From: an uncultured Bacteroidia bacterium
GTDB taxonomy: Bacteria; Bacteroidota; Bacteroidia; NS11-12g; UBA955
DNA length: 64,000 bases
Assembly (NCBI GenBank): GCA_943788195.1
Contig: CALSPH010000002.1
Location: forward strand, 186,001-250,000
Reading direction: 5' to 3'
Numbering within the stretch: the first letter of the stretch is position 1; each line of letters opens with the position of its first letter. The notes under the pieces are model-generated. The model was not told the DNA's origin, searched no databases, and saw nothing but the letters and a program-made list of their open reading frames with translations. A program made the position numbers and the translations under genes. Positions 34,856-44,374 of the stretch are shown here, piece by piece.

Positions 34856-35689
34856 ATGCCATTAGACCAGGTAAAAGAAGATAAAGAAATGACCTTCATC
34901 GAGCACCTCGATGATCTTAGAAAGCACTTATTCCGGTCGGCCATATACGTTTTTGCAGGCACCATTGTATGCTTCATTTTTGCACAGTTTCTGGTTGAAG
35001 ACATCATTTTTGCACCTGCTAAAGATACGTTTCCTACCATTAAAGCGCTTTGTAGTTTGGGTCATCGCATTTATGGAAGCGATCGACTTTGTTTAAGCTC
35101 AGTAGAATTGAATGCCCAAAACTTAAATGTTGCAGGTCAGTTTTTATACAGTTTTAGAATTGCATTCATTGGGGGCATCATTTTAGCATTTCCTTTGATC
35201 ATCAATCAATTCTGGTTGTTTGTTAAGCCCGCACTTGCGGCTAAGGATATAAAGAAAACACGAATGTTCACGTTTTACACATCGCTCCTATTTATGCTGG
35301 GTGTGTTATTTGGATATTACATGCTAGCTCCAATTTCACTCAATTTCTTTGGAAACTTCAAACTATCGCCCACCATTCAAAACAACTTTTCCTTTCAATC
35401 CGTAATCAATCTCGTTACAACTTTAAGCCTTGCTACCGGTTTGATATTTCAATTACCTATCATCATGTACTTTGTCGCGGTTATTGGCCTAATTGACAGT
35501 GCATTTCTAAAAAAGAATCGAAGGTACGCTATCATCGTTATTGTTATCTTAGCTGCTGTAGTAACCCCACCTGATGTGCTAAGTCAATTTCTGCTGGGGG
35601 TGCCACTCATAGTGCTTTATGAAATTGGAATTCACATTGTGAAGCGAGTAGAAAAGAAAGCCAGAAAAAAGCTAATTGAAAACCTATAA
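34856..35689 (+). CDS. tatC: Sec-independent translocase subunit TatC
   Basis: Twin-arginine translocation receptor, 277 residues and six helices. The N-terminal FIEHLDDLRKHLFRSA is the signal-recognition region. RIAFIGGIILAFPLIINQFWLFVKPAL carries the conserved F-P and E/Q region, and the C-terminal helices include AVVTPPDVLSQFLLGVPLIVLYEIG. A periplasmic loop with two cysteines (CSLGHRIYGSDRLC) is as seen in Bacteroidota. The frame is open to 34832, inside fabG; the ATG at 34856, two bases after the fabG stop, gives the family start. Confidence 0.95.
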   Translation: MPLDQVKEDKEMTFIEHLDDLRKHLFRSAIYVFAGTIVCFIFAQFLVEDIIFAPAKDTFPTIKALCSLGHRIYGSDRLCLSSVELNAQNLNVAGQFLYSFRIAFIGGIILAFPLIINQFWLFVKPALAAKDIKKTRMFTFYTSLLFMLGVLFGYYMLAPISLNFFGNFKLSPTIQNNFSFQSVINLVTTLSLATGLIFQLPIIMYFVAVIGLIDSAFLKKNRRYAIIVIVILAAVVTPPDVLSQFLLGVPLIVLYEIGIHIVKRVEKKARKKLIENL

Positions 35690-35690
35690 T

Positions 35691-36119
35691 ATGAAACAAA
35701 AGATATATCTCGCCTCAGACCATGCAGGAGTTGAATTAAAGTCATTCTTGATCGCTCAAGATGTATTATCTCCTTATGAATTGATTGATTTAGGACCTAC
35801 CTCAGAGGACAGTGTGGATTACCCAGACTTTGCCCATCCACTTGCCGAAAGTATAACCAACAATGAAGGTTCGCTTGGAATTTTAATATGTGGAAGTGGT
35901 AATGGAGTATGCATGACTGCCAATAAACATAAAGGTATTCGTGCAGGATTGGCTTGGACAGAAGAAATCGCTTCACTGACACGTCAGCACAACAACGCCA
36001 ATGTACTTTGTCTACCTGCTCGATTTATTACCCAAGAAAAAGCAGTTGATATTGTCAAAGCATACTTGAATATCGAATTTGAAGGCGGAAGACATCAAAG
36101 AAGGGTTGATAAGATTTAG
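35691..36119 (+). CDS. rpiB: Ribose-5-phosphate isomerase B
   Basis: Interconverts ribose-5-P and ribulose-5-P. A 142-residue RpiB/LacAB protein: YLASDHAGVELK at the start, DFAHPLAESI, ICGSGNGVCMTANKHKGIRAGLAW with the catalytic cysteine region (here ICGSGNGVC), and NANVLCLPAR. The ATG at 35691 is one base after the tatC stop; an upstream in-frame ATG at 35676 lies inside tatC and is rejected. Probably co-transcribed with fabG and tatC. Confidence 0.95.
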   Translation: MKQKIYLASDHAGVELKSFLIAQDVLSPYELIDLGPTSEDSVDYPDFAHPLAESITNNEGSLGILICGSGNGVCMTANKHKGIRAGLAWTEEIASLTRQHNNANVLCLPARFITQEKAVDIVKAYLNIEFEGGRHQRRVDKI

Positions 36120-36171
36120 AATATTACCTTCTTAATACATGGAATATTCCTATAAAAAGATGTATTTTAAT

Positions 36172-36179
36172 TAAGTTTG
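36172..36179 (+). promoter_or_regulatory. Candidate -7 box TAAGTTTG
   Basis: Exact TAnnTTTG, 16 bases before the ATG at 36196. Confidence 0.4.
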
Positions 36180-36195
36180 TTAGTTCTGGCCAATT

Positions 36196-38100
36196 ATGAT
36201 TAAAAATTTACTCCTTTCACTTTTCCTATTGGTGAACTCATTGCTCACTGCGCAGGTTCAAACCAAGCAATTCTCATTAATACCAATTGGAAACTCAAAC
36301 ATTGCTGCATTGCATAATAAGATTGACACGTTCAGCTTTAAACAACTTGCTCCTGCTCCTTTCAGCAGCGATAATTATGCAGACAAAAAACGAGTCTTAA
36401 ATGCAGCTCGGGATTTATACCATAAAAAATTAGATCGAAGGGTTGATATGGATACCACTTCTGCAGATGGCCCGAATTTACCTTTTGTTGAAGGCGGTTT
36501 TGTCGATTCATTATTTACAACCAGCGTGCCCAATGACAACCACATGTGTGTTGGAAATAATGGCGATGTAATAAGTGTGTTAAATAGCACCATTCGAGTT
36601 TATAAAGGAGGGAGTAATTTAAGCTACAACGTAGGCCTGTCCTTCTTTGGTCGTATCGAAGCAAAAAATGATTGGCCCAATGGTAAAAAATCATTAACCG
36701 GCAGTTATGACCCTAAAGCAATGTATGATCCAGTAAGTGATCGTTTCATTGTTGCTTGGTTAGACGGAAGAGTAAGTTTTGATACACGTATTGTGGTAGC
36801 GATTTCGCATACCAATGATGCTGCAGGCGGATACAGTATCTATCATTTAGAAGGAAATCCTTTAGATGATAAGAGCTGGACTGATTACCCCATTTTGTCG
36901 CAATCTGAGGGAGATATTTTCATCACGGTAAATTTGTTAAAAGATAGCGCAACTTGGCAAACTGCCTTTAAGCAAAGTGTAATCTGGCAGATTGACAAAG
37001 GGCAATTATACAATGATCGTAAGCTAGAAACAACCCTCTGGCACAACATCAAACACAACAACAAATCAATCTGGAGCATTTGCCCGGTTGATCAATATCA
37101 CAAATCACCTCGAAAAGAAATGTACTTTTTAAGTGTGCGTCCCTCAGATTTGCGAAACGATAGTCTTTTCATTCATACCCTTAGCAACACGCAAAGAAGT
37201 GGTCAAGCGAAATACGCTTATGAGGTGCTTAAATCAAGTATCGATTATGGATTAGCGGGTTCCGCATATCAACCCCAAACAAACTTTAGATTGCAAACCA
37301 ATGATAGCCGAGTATTAACCGCTATTTATTATTATGGACATATTCAATATGCCCAGAATAGCATCAATTTTGAAACTACGGCACCTTCCATTATGCATGG
37401 TTCCATCACAAAACCATCTGGCGTTTGGAAAATAAGCAACACTTTAATTACCTCTGACAGCATGGATTTTGGTTATCCCAGCATGGCTTATATGGGCAAA
37501 GGCAATACAGATCATCGAGCAGTGTTATCCTTCTCGCATTCATCCAAAACCGTATTCCCTGGTGTATCCATGGTGAAAATTGTAAGAAACACGAGTGTGA
37601 GTCCAATCATACGCATAAAAACAGGAAATGATATCATCAATAGTTTTGTGCCCGATACAATGGAACGATGGGGTGATTACACAGGTATTCAGCGTAAATA
37701 CGATACGGACGATGTGCTGTACCTTTCAAATTCCCTTGGCTTTCAAGGAAAACCAACGGCCGGTACGTATATTGGTAGACTGCGCTTTATTCCGGAAACA
37801 AGTACCTTTAAGGATGAAACTGCTCAAGTCTTTCCAAACCCAAGTAATGATGGTATCTATTATTATAAATTTAGCACATTAAATGATGCTACGAATGATT
37901 ATTACACGATTCGTGTACATGATATGGGCACAGGCAAAATAGTATTTGATCGCCTATTGAAAGAGGTAGGATGCGGTGAATTGGTATTAACACTAGACCT
38001 CAGTTTTTTATCTAATGGAACCTACAATTTGCAGTTTATCCGGAAAAACGATTTAAATGGTGACATTGACTTATTCAACGAGCGCATTCAGAAATATTAA
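36196..38100 (+). CDS. Large secreted protein with T9SS domain
   Basis: A 634-residue extracellular protein. Signal peptide 1-19 (NLLLSLFLLVNSLLTAQ). The body contains PNDNHMCVGNNGDVISVLNSTIRVY, GSYDPKAMYDPVSDRFIVAWLDG and YPSMAYMGKGN. This is the pattern of a beta-propeller-like or sialidase-like repeat in which a data block such as DPKAMYDP is read as a blade. The C-terminal 95 residues form a T9SS domain (QVFPNPSNDGIYYYKF, GTYNLQFIRKND). Function unknown. truB follows immediately (stop, then ATG), so the two may share a transcript. Confidence 0.85.
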   Translation: MIKNLLLSLFLLVNSLLTAQVQTKQFSLIPIGNSNIAALHNKIDTFSFKQLAPAPFSSDNYADKKRVLNAARDLYHKKLDRRVDMDTTSADGPNLPFVEGGFVDSLFTTSVPNDNHMCVGNNGDVISVLNSTIRVYKGGSNLSYNVGLSFFGRIEAKNDWPNGKKSLTGSYDPKAMYDPVSDRFIVAWLDGRVSFDTRIVVAISHTNDAAGGYSIYHLEGNPLDDKSWTDYPILSQSEGDIFITVNLLKDSATWQTAFKQSVIWQIDKGQLYNDRKLETTLWHNIKHNNKSIWSICPVDQYHKSPRKEMYFLSVRPSDLRNDSLFIHTLSNTQRSGQAKYAYEVLKSSIDYGLAGSAYQPQTNFRLQTNDSRVLTAIYYYGHIQYAQNSINFETTAPSIMHGSITKPSGVWKISNTLITSDSMDFGYPSMAYMGKGNTDHRAVLSFSHSSKTVFPGVSMVKIVRNTSVSPIIRIKTGNDIINSFVPDTMERWGDYTGIQRKYDTDDVLYLSNSLGFQGKPTAGTYIGRLRFIPETSTFKDETAQVFPNPSNDGIYYYKFSTLNDATNDYYTIRVHDMGTGKIVFDRLLKEVGCGELVLTLDLSFLSNGTYNLQFIRKNDLNGDIDLFNERIQKY

Positions 38101-38778
38101 ATGAAACTCAGTCAAGCTGATTTAACTGAAGGTAAAATTCTTCATTTCGACAAACCCTATACTTGGACCAGCTTTCAGTTGGTTAAGAAAATTAAATATC
38201 TTACTAAAGCGAAAAAGGTTGGCCATGCTGGCACTTTAGACCCCTTAGCTACAGGTGTCCTGATTATTTGTTTAGGTAGAGCTACAAAAAAAATTGAAGA
38301 ACTTCAAAAAATGCCTAAAGTATACACAGGTATCATTCGTTTAGGGGCAACCACACCTTGCTTTGATTTAGAACAAGAAGTAGATCAGGAATATCCTACG
38401 GAACATATCACCCACGAAATGATTCATGAAGCTACTCATCAGTTTGTTGGAGAAATACAACAAATCCCACCTGCACATAGCGCGGTTAAAGTGAAAGGCC
38501 AGCGGGCTTACCAAATTGCACGAGCGGGAGGGACTCCTGAGATAAAACCCAAAACAGTCCAAATAGCAAGTTTTGAAATTACAGAAATCAACCTTCCTGA
38601 TGTGCATTTTAAGATTGTTTGTGGAAAGGGAACCTATATTAGGTCCATTGCACGCGATTTTGGAAAAGCGTTAGATAGCGGTGGTCATTTAACTAAATTA
38701 GTGCGTGAAGCCATAGGCAACTATACATTAGACAATGCAGTTGAAATAGATGATTTAGAGATAGAAGGTAAAGTATGA
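38101..38778 (+). CDS. truB: tRNA pseudouridine(55) synthase
   Basis: Makes pseudouridine-55 in the tRNA T-loop. A 225-residue protein: FDKPYTWTSFQLVKKIK, catalytic Asp47 in HAGTLDPLATGVL, QIPPAHSAVKVKGQRAYQIAR and CGKGTYIRSIARDFG. The C-terminal PUA domain is absent or minimal, as in many Bacteroidota. It overlaps ribF by four bases. Confidence 0.96.
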   Translation: MKLSQADLTEGKILHFDKPYTWTSFQLVKKIKYLTKAKKVGHAGTLDPLATGVLIICLGRATKKIEELQKMPKVYTGIIRLGATTPCFDLEQEVDQEYPTEHITHEMIHEATHQFVGEIQQIPPAHSAVKVKGQRAYQIARAGGTPEIKPKTVQIASFEITEINLPDVHFKIVCGKGTYIRSIARDFGKALDSGGHLTKLVREAIGNYTLDNAVEIDDLEIEGKV

Positions 38779-39710
38779 GAGTTTTCGAAGGTTTAGAAAA
38801 CATAGATAAAATTTCAAATGCAGTCATTACACAGGGCACCTTTGATGGGGTTCATGTGGGCCATAGAGGTATATTGAATCATGTGATTAATGAAGCCAAA
38901 CGGCTGAATGGTGACAGTGTGCTGATTACCCTCTACCCGCACCCTAGATTTATCATCCAACCAGAGGATAATAACCTTAAATTATTAACCACTTTAGAAG
39001 AAAAGAAAGTACTGCTCGAAAAGTTGGGTATTGACATTTTAATAGTGCTTCCTTTTGACGAGAAAATAAGTAATCTAACGCCACTGGAATATGTGCGTGA
39101 TTTGATTGTAAAACACCTCAACCCAATTAAAATGATTGTAGGTTATGATCATCGTTTCGGGAAGAATCGCGAAGGCAGTATGATAGATCTTGAAAAATTT
39201 GGTGAAGCTTTTGGTTTTATGGTGGAACAAATTGATGCCAAGACTGTTGAAGAAATTACAGTAAGCAGTACCAAAATCAGGAAAGCGCTTGAAATGGGTA
39301 ACATTGCACTGGCCAATCAGTATTTGGGCTATTCATACACTTTTAGTGGAAGTGTTGAGCGAGGTATGCAATTGGGACGTAAAATGGGCTATAAAACGGC
39401 TAATATTCAAATAAGCGACCCCTTAAAAAGGGCTCCAGGTAATGGAATATATGCCGCACGAGCCATATTGAATGGGAAACAGTTTAATGGCATGCTTTCG
39501 ATTGGAACCAATCCAACCATTGAAGACAAAGCAAGCAGTATTGAAATGCACTTATTTGAATTTAATATAGATATTTATAACCAGACCTTGAGTATTATTC
39601 TTGTAAAAAAAATAAGAGATGAAGTAAAATTTGATGGGCTGGATGAGTTGAAAGCTCAATTGGAGAAGGATGAAAGAGAATGCAGAGAAATATTAATGAA
39701 CGCTGATTAA
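38775..39710 (+). CDS. ribF: Bifunctional riboflavin kinase / FAD synthetase
   Basis: Converts riboflavin to FMN and FAD. A 311-residue protein. The N-terminal nucleotidyltransferase domain has TQGTFDGVHVGHRG (HxGH type), GYDHRFGKNREGS and VSSTKIRKAL. The C-terminal kinase domain has GMQLGRKMGYKTANIQ, GIYAARAILNG and SIGTNPTIE. It is coupled to truB upstream (4-base overlap) and overlaps the DUF1684 gene by one base. Confidence 0.96.
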   Translation: MRVFEGLENIDKISNAVITQGTFDGVHVGHRGILNHVINEAKRLNGDSVLITLYPHPRFIIQPEDNNLKLLTTLEEKKVLLEKLGIDILIVLPFDEKISNLTPLEYVRDLIVKHLNPIKMIVGYDHRFGKNREGSMIDLEKFGEAFGFMVEQIDAKTVEEITVSSTKIRKALEMGNIALANQYLGYSYTFSGSVERGMQLGRKMGYKTANIQISDPLKRAPGNGIYAARAILNGKQFNGMLSIGTNPTIEDKASSIEMHLFEFNIDIYNQTLSIILVKKIRDEVKFDGLDELKAQLEKDERECREILMNAD

Positions 39711-40327
39711 TGAAAGTACTTCACCTTTTCTGCATTCCCATTATTCTAACTATTACATCTTGTGGCTCAAGCAAAGATTCGTATACCCAAGAAATTGAAG
39801 CTGCCCAAAATGAATTGAATGAATTCTACCTCAACCCAAAAACATCTCCTTTAAAAACCGAAGAATTAATCGCTTTCAAGAAGCAAGGTGGCCACGCATT
39901 TTATCGCATTGATTCAGCTTTTAAAGTAAAAGCAAAATTAATTAAACATGTCAATCCAGACACCGTATACATGCCAACCAGTTCGGAAAAAATCAAGTCC
40001 TTTCTTAAATCTTACAGCGCTCAGTTTAAACTCAATAGCAAAAGCTATACGTTATCCTTATATCAAAACATAAAGTTGATGAATGACCCAGATCATCAGG
40101 ATTATCTTTTTCTACCCTTTAAAGATATGACCACTGGTAAGGAAACGTATGGGGGCGGCAGATACATTGATTTAGAAATGCCTACTTCCAATGAAATCAG
40201 TATCGATTTCAATAAAGCATATCACCCCTATTGCGCATACACCAAAGGGTATTCGTGCCCTGTCCCGCCAGCAGAAAACTATGTAGAACTGCCCCTCGAA
40301 GCTGGAATAAAACTAAGAAAAGAATAA
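39710..40327 (+). CDS. DUF1684 lipoprotein
   Basis: A 205-residue protein with lipobox ILTITSC (C18). The DUF1684 domain shows FLPFKDMTTGKETYGGGRYIDLEMP, IDFNKAYHPYCAY and YSCPVPPAENYVELPLEAG. The function of the family is unknown; proximity to flavin genes is common only by chance. It overlaps ribF by one base. Confidence 0.9.
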   Translation: MKVLHLFCIPIILTITSCGSSKDSYTQEIEAAQNELNEFYLNPKTSPLKTEELIAFKKQGGHAFYRIDSAFKVKAKLIKHVNPDTVYMPTSSEKIKSFLKSYSAQFKLNSKSYTLSLYQNIKLMNDPDHQDYLFLPFKDMTTGKETYGGGRYIDLEMPTSNEISIDFNKAYHPYCAYTKGYSCPVPPAENYVELPLEAGIKLRKE

Positions 40328-40369
40328 ACCCATCTAACGATAGAGCTTCTTTACCAAATCCTAATACTA

Positions 40370-40573
40370 ATGCCTAAAACCGTCTGGTTAGGTGCTGGAC
40401 TTACATTAGGTGTACTTGGAGGAGCAATAATAATGCATCTAACAAATTTAGGAATCGAAATAAACGGAGATAGTGGAACGCTTTTCTATATGGCCGTAGG
40501 CACCTTTATTTTGAGTGCAATGGTTCTTTTTTTCTACCGAAAGGACATTCCCATTATCGGCAAATACATTTAG
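40370..40573 (+). CDS. Small two-helix membrane protein
   Basis: A 67-residue protein with two membrane helices (VWLGAGLTLGVLGGAIIMHL and LFYMAVGTFILSAMVLFFY), a charged hairpin between them and a basic C-terminus. No family recognised. It follows the DUF1684 gene by 42 bases and is convergent with the RluA gene. Confidence 0.65.
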   Translation: MPKTVWLGAGLTLGVLGGAIIMHLTNLGIEINGDSGTLFYMAVGTFILSAMVLFFYRKDIPIIGKYI

Positions 40574-40576
40574 TAT

Positions 40577-41251
40577 TTATTGCGTCATTCCGTTCCAAAC
40601 AGTGTCTTTTGGAGTGGGCGCTTCAATCGTAATATCCTTTTTACTTACGGGATGAATAAACTCCACTTTACGTGCATGTAAATGAATGGATCGGTCTTTA
40701 TTGGGTCGATCAAACCCGTATTTGGTATCGCCTTTAATCGGACAACCGATGGCGCTTAATTGTGCACGAATTTGATGATGACGCCCTGTAATTGGATTCA
40801 CTTCTAACAAGAAGTAGGTCGTACTCTTGGCAATTAAATTATAATTTAAAACAGCTTCCGTTGCATGCGCAAAAGTCTTTAATCGAGCCACCGACTTGTT
40901 CTTTTTTTCATCTTTGAGCATATAATGAACGAGGGTATCACTATCCTTTTCCGGACAGTTTTTTACCACCGCCCAATAGGTTTTTCTAATCTCCTTATTC
41001 CTGAACATTTCATTCAAACGTGCAAGTGCCTTGCTGGTTCGTGCAAATAAAAGCACCCCAGAAGTGGGTCGATCCAGGCGATGTGGGATGCCTAAAAACA
41101 CCTCTCCAGGCTTATTGTATTTCTTTTTAAGGTAATCCTTGGCAAATTCCACCAAAGGTCGATCTCCCGTTTTATCCCCCTGCGCCAGCGCTCCACTGGG
41201 TTTGTTAACCGCAAGGATGTGATTGTCTTCGTAAATGGGTACTATTTGCAT
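40577..41251 (-). CDS. RluA-family pseudouridine synthase
   Basis: A 224-residue protein: LAVNKPSGALAQ, catalytic Asp60 in PHRLDRPTSGVLLFARTS, NPITGRHHQIRAQLSAIG and KGDTKYG. There is no S4 domain, so it resembles RluA/YlyB minimal enzymes that modify rRNA or tRNA; the target base is undetermined. Leftward and monocistronic. A weak AAATAC/GTATTT hairpin lies at the convergent end. Confidence 0.93.
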   Translation of the reverse strand: MQIVPIYEDNHILAVNKPSGALAQGDKTGDRPLVEFAKDYLKKKYNKPGEVFLGIPHRLDRPTSGVLLFARTSKALARLNEMFRNKEIRKTYWAVVKNCPEKDSDTLVHYMLKDEKKNKSVARLKTFAHATEAVLNYNLIAKSTTYFLLEVNPITGRHHQIRAQLSAIGCPIKGDTKYGFDRPNKDRSIHLHARKVEFIHPVSKKDITIEAPTPKDTVWNGMTQ

Positions 41252-41254
41252 GAT

Positions 41255-41395
41255 ATGGGTCTTTTGATTTACTTCTTAGCTCTTCTAATTGGGTTCTACT
41301 ATGACTACGGCAAAGGAAAACCATTTGAAGGTTTTTTATATTTTATGTTAAAATATTTTTTATACTTTGCGCTAAGAGGTTCAGTTATTATTTAG
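41255..41395 (+). CDS. Very small membrane ORF, possibly a gene remnant
   Basis: A 46-codon frame starting ATG three bases from the rluA start, divergent. It encodes one strong helix (LLIYFLALLIGFYYDYGKG) and a second hydrophobic stretch (YFMLKYFLYFALRG). The layout recalls the first helices of EpsG/O-antigen-polymerase-like proteins, so it may be a truncated remnant. Coding status is uncertain. The remaining bases to 41452 show nothing. Confidence 0.3.
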   Translation: MGLLIYFLALLIGFYYDYGKGKPFEGFLYFMLKYFLYFALRGSVII

Positions 41396-41452
41396 AGCAG
41401 GCCGATCAACTTCTAGACACTCTTAAGAAATAATTTGACAGACCAATAATAA

Positions 41453-41641
41453 ATGAGTCGAATAATTAATCAATTAAAAAGAAACCGAACATTCTATTTA
41501 GCAATTGGAACCACCATTACAATGATTCTATATGCCCAGTTTGTTTTAGGACATTACAGTACTTGCTTTTCAATATCTGGCACTTCAAATTCGTTGGGAT
41601 TGACTTTTGGTTATAACCTCCATATGGTTCAAGATTTTTTC
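41453..41641 (+). pseudogene. 5' fragment of a membrane protein gene, cut at a junction
   Basis: ATG start, basic N-terminus, one membrane helix (FYLAIGTTITMILYAQFVLGHYS) and an extracytoplasmic start. Natural-looking sequence ends near HMVQDFF; after this, to the stop at 41680, the frame only reads the complement of the CocE fragment. The gene is therefore truncated at about 41640, where an unrelated gene begins in the other direction. Confidence 0.5.
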
Positions 41642-41912
41642 AAGAATCTACCACCAGAATGGCATAATTGCTTTTTGTAATATCATATTTAATTCCAAAA
41701 GGCAAGCCGGTTAATTTATATAAGTTCTTATTGTAAGGAGTCATAATAAGAATTACAGGAAACTTTCCTGTACCTGCAGGCAAATATAAATCACCTGCCA
41801 AAAACTTTCCATCTCGCATTGGCACAGATACAGACTGAGGGTTTAATTGAGCGCTTGAACTCAAGGAAAGACCAAGCATGCAAACCAAGGCAATAAGGAT
41901 TGATTTCATCAT
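41640..41912 (-). pseudogene. 5' fragment of a CocE/NonD-type hydrolase
   Basis: Signal peptide (ILIALVCMLGLSLSSSAQ), then VSVPMRDGKFLAGDLYLPAG, FPVILIMTPYNK and SNYAILVVD, the standard start of an X-Pro dipeptidyl-peptidase / CocE hydrolase. The frame stops right after VVD, where the family continues for about 500 more residues including the nucleophile serine. The break coincides with the truncated end of the opposite gene, so a deletion or misjoin lies at about 41640-41648. Confidence 0.8.
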
Positions 41913-41982
41913 TCAAAATTAATTAATTTAATCGGGTTTTTACAATAAACAAATGCCCATATTCCTTTCCAGCATGAATAAC

Positions 41983-43098
41983 TCACCCTTTTAAACGGTA
42001 TTGCTTACCCGGAAGACGCTGAATCAAATGCTTAAACTCCAAATCCAACAAGATGAGTGAAAGTTGACTCATCGGAAACTTGCAAGCATGATACAATGTA
42101 TCTACCCCTATTTCACCCTCTGCCAGCAGTTCAATGATCTTTTGCTCATCTTTAGTAAGTTCAATTGAAATTTCACCTTCCTTCGGCTCAATCTGCGTAG
42201 CATCCCAATTCAGGTGGTAAATTAGATCTCCTACATTTTCAATTAAATGGGCCTTGTTCAGTTTAATTAGCAAATTGCATCCTTTGGAAAAATTCTGTCG
42301 TATTCCACCAGGCACCGCAAAGACCATTTTATCATAACTGTGGGCAATATCAGCAGTAATCATCGAACCGCCTTTAAAACCGCTCTCAACTACGATGAGT
42401 GCATCACATAAACCCGCTACAATGCGGTTTCGAGAAGGGAAATTTTCTGCATTCCCTGGAGTATCATGAAAATATTCGGTTAAAAGTGCCCCATTACCTA
42501 AGGCAATGCGCTCTGCCAGCTTTTTATTTACCGCAGGATAAATTGTATTTAGACCATGACCTAATACGGCTATGGTAGGAAGTTCATTTTCTAGCGCTGC
42601 CTTATGTGCACATGAATCTATGCCATGCGCCAAACCGGATGTAATAGTCACTTTAAAACTTTTCAAATCAGGTGTTAAGCTTTGAATGAAATCTTTGCCA
42701 TAAGCAGTAGCATTTCTGGTGCCCACAATGCTTATCATTTTGGAAGTATTTAAATCGGCCGGCCCTCTTTTGAAAAGAATAATTGGCGAATCCAGATGAG
42801 GTTTTAATCGATTGGGGTAAGCTGGATCTAAATAAAATAAGGGCTTGATATCATAACGATCAATAAAGTCGATTTCCCGTTCTACACGATCCCAGTCCTT
42901 GAAGTTTTTAACGGCTTTTGCGCGAATTTGACCAATGCCCGGTATTTTAGCTAATGCCGTACTTTTTTCTTTGAAAATGGCATCCACCCCTCCACAATAC
43001 CCAATCAGGTTCTTTGCCATAGCATCCCCGATATTTGGAATAATGGACAGTGCTAAGGCATTTCTTAATTCATAAGGATTACTCCTTCTTTCTGGCAT
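41983..43098 (-). CDS. dprA: DNA-processing protein DprA
   Basis: Loads RecA on single-stranded DNA during natural transformation. A 371-residue protein. N-terminal helix-hairpin-helix pair (IPNIGDAMAKNLIGY, IPGIGQIRAKAV). Rossmann-like core with ISIVGTRNATAYGKD, TSGLAHGIDSCAH, PTIAVLGHGL and NFPSRNRIVAGLCDALIVVE, GGSMITADIA. C-terminal winged helix (LLAEGEIGVDTLYHAC). It overlaps the T9SS plug gene by 20 bases. Confidence 0.95.
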   Translation of the reverse strand: MPERRSNPYELRNALALSIIPNIGDAMAKNLIGYCGGVDAIFKEKSTALAKIPGIGQIRAKAVKNFKDWDRVEREIDFIDRYDIKPLFYLDPAYPNRLKPHLDSPIILFKRGPADLNTSKMISIVGTRNATAYGKDFIQSLTPDLKSFKVTITSGLAHGIDSCAHKAALENELPTIAVLGHGLNTIYPAVNKKLAERIALGNGALLTEYFHDTPGNAENFPSRNRIVAGLCDALIVVESGFKGGSMITADIAHSYDKMVFAVPGGIRQNFSKGCNLLIKLNKAHLIENVGDLIYHLNWDATQIEPKEGEISIELTKDEQKIIELLAEGEIGVDTLYHACKFPMSQLSLILLDLEFKHLIQRLPGKQYRLKG

Positions 43099-44374
43099 TC
43101 AGCGAATTTAAAAACATAAAACCAATTAATTCATCATATTGAAGAAATTGATTTTTGTGATATACCAGCACTCTATAATCATTCTCAGTGGCCATATGCT
43201 CACCCTCAGTAACATCGAAGGTTATTTTCCCATTCTTATCCATGATGCAATACAGATAATTGTGATACCCCTGTTTCAAAGAGAAGGATGTGCGGAAAAT
43301 TCCTTTTCCGTCTTTAATCAATTCCGTTTCTGCAGATGGCTTCCAATTATTAAAATCGCCTAAAACAAATAATCGATCTCCTTCTGAAAACAAAGCATTG
43401 GGTTGTATCGAAAAATTAACGCGCAAATAATCCTCACTGATTGAAACATTAGGCAAGTCTCTATTTCCATACACCGGTTTGCCATTATTATCTTGCCAGT
43501 ATAAGTAGGTTTTACCACCTCTGCATTGATCCCTAAATAGATTGATTACCATTTGATTCGTTGCAGTATCATAATACTTCGATTTCACCCCACTGGCAAA
43601 AGTGCGCAATCCTCTAGAATCAAAAAACCGAAACTCATTTACCCCACTGATGACATTTTCTCGTTCATAGTTGAAAGTATACACATTGCTATTACTGAAT
43701 TGAGGTTTAAGTGGCTGGCTTGCATGCATCCATGAGTAGTTTTTAAGGATAATTCCATGTAAATCCTGAAATGGATTTGGCATCACAAATCCGGTAGCAT
43801 CAATTCTAAAATCTACTTCTTGATGACTAAATCGTTTATCTACATTGGTTGCACTATTCACACTCCCGGTCAGTTTCACTTTGCTATTTAAAACCATAAA
43901 CCTGCGGGTAAAAATCAGATCCTCTTCATCATAATTGCGGTATACTTTGAGGATATAATTTCCGGCCAAACGAGGCATCATCTTGGCTCCTGGAAAAGAA
44001 AAAGTGTAATGCGTATATTGAACATACGTATTGCTGGATTGCTTGAAATTACTAATTTCCTCGAACATATTCCCTTTCAAGAAATCCGTTTGATTCAAGG
44101 AAGATTTTTTCCAGTTTTTATCGCAATGCACTATAGCATATTGAAAATAATCATTCTCTGCTTCCAATACATCAAATGTCACCATTAATGCATTCGCTTT
44201 ATTCAAACCGATTAATGGAAATCGTTCATCTGAGTTAGACTGCACCATGAGCACAGATTTTACCTTGTTTTCATACTCCCAATCTTCCATACGTAAAGTT
44301 TTGGCATCAGAAGCAGCCGATGCTTGAAATAGGTTGATTAATGAAAATGCAATGGATGTATATAATGATATCAT
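43079..44374 (-). CDS. Type IX secretion plug protein (DUF5103)
   Basis: A 431-residue protein, probably exported (N-terminal IAFSLINLFQASAAS). DUF5103 signatures: KSVLMVQSNSDERFPLIGL, FDVLEAENDYFQYAIVHCDKNW, YTHYTFSFPGAKMMPRLAGNYILKVY and RRFMVL. A C-terminal immunoglobulin-like segment follows (FVLGDFNNWKP, GYHNYLYCI). DUF5103 proteins were identified as the plug associated with the SprA translocon of T9SS, consistent with the five or more T9SS cargo genes in this window. It overlaps dprA and the ABC-F gene (4 bases). Confidence 0.9.
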   Translation of the reverse strand: MISLYTSIAFSLINLFQASAASDAKTLRMEDWEYENKVKSVLMVQSNSDERFPLIGLNKANALMVTFDVLEAENDYFQYAIVHCDKNWKKSSLNQTDFLKGNMFEEISNFKQSSNTYVQYTHYTFSFPGAKMMPRLAGNYILKVYRNYDEEDLIFTRRFMVLNSKVKLTGSVNSATNVDKRFSHQEVDFRIDATGFVMPNPFQDLHGIILKNYSWMHASQPLKPQFSNSNVYTFNYERENVISGVNEFRFFDSRGLRTFASGVKSKYYDTATNQMVINLFRDQCRGGKTYLYWQDNNGKPVYGNRDLPNVSISEDYLRVNFSIQPNALFSEGDRLFVLGDFNNWKPSAETELIKDGKGIFRTSFSLKQGYHNYLYCIMDKNGKITFDVTEGEHMATENDYRVLVYHKNQFLQYDELIGFMFLNSLNARKKE

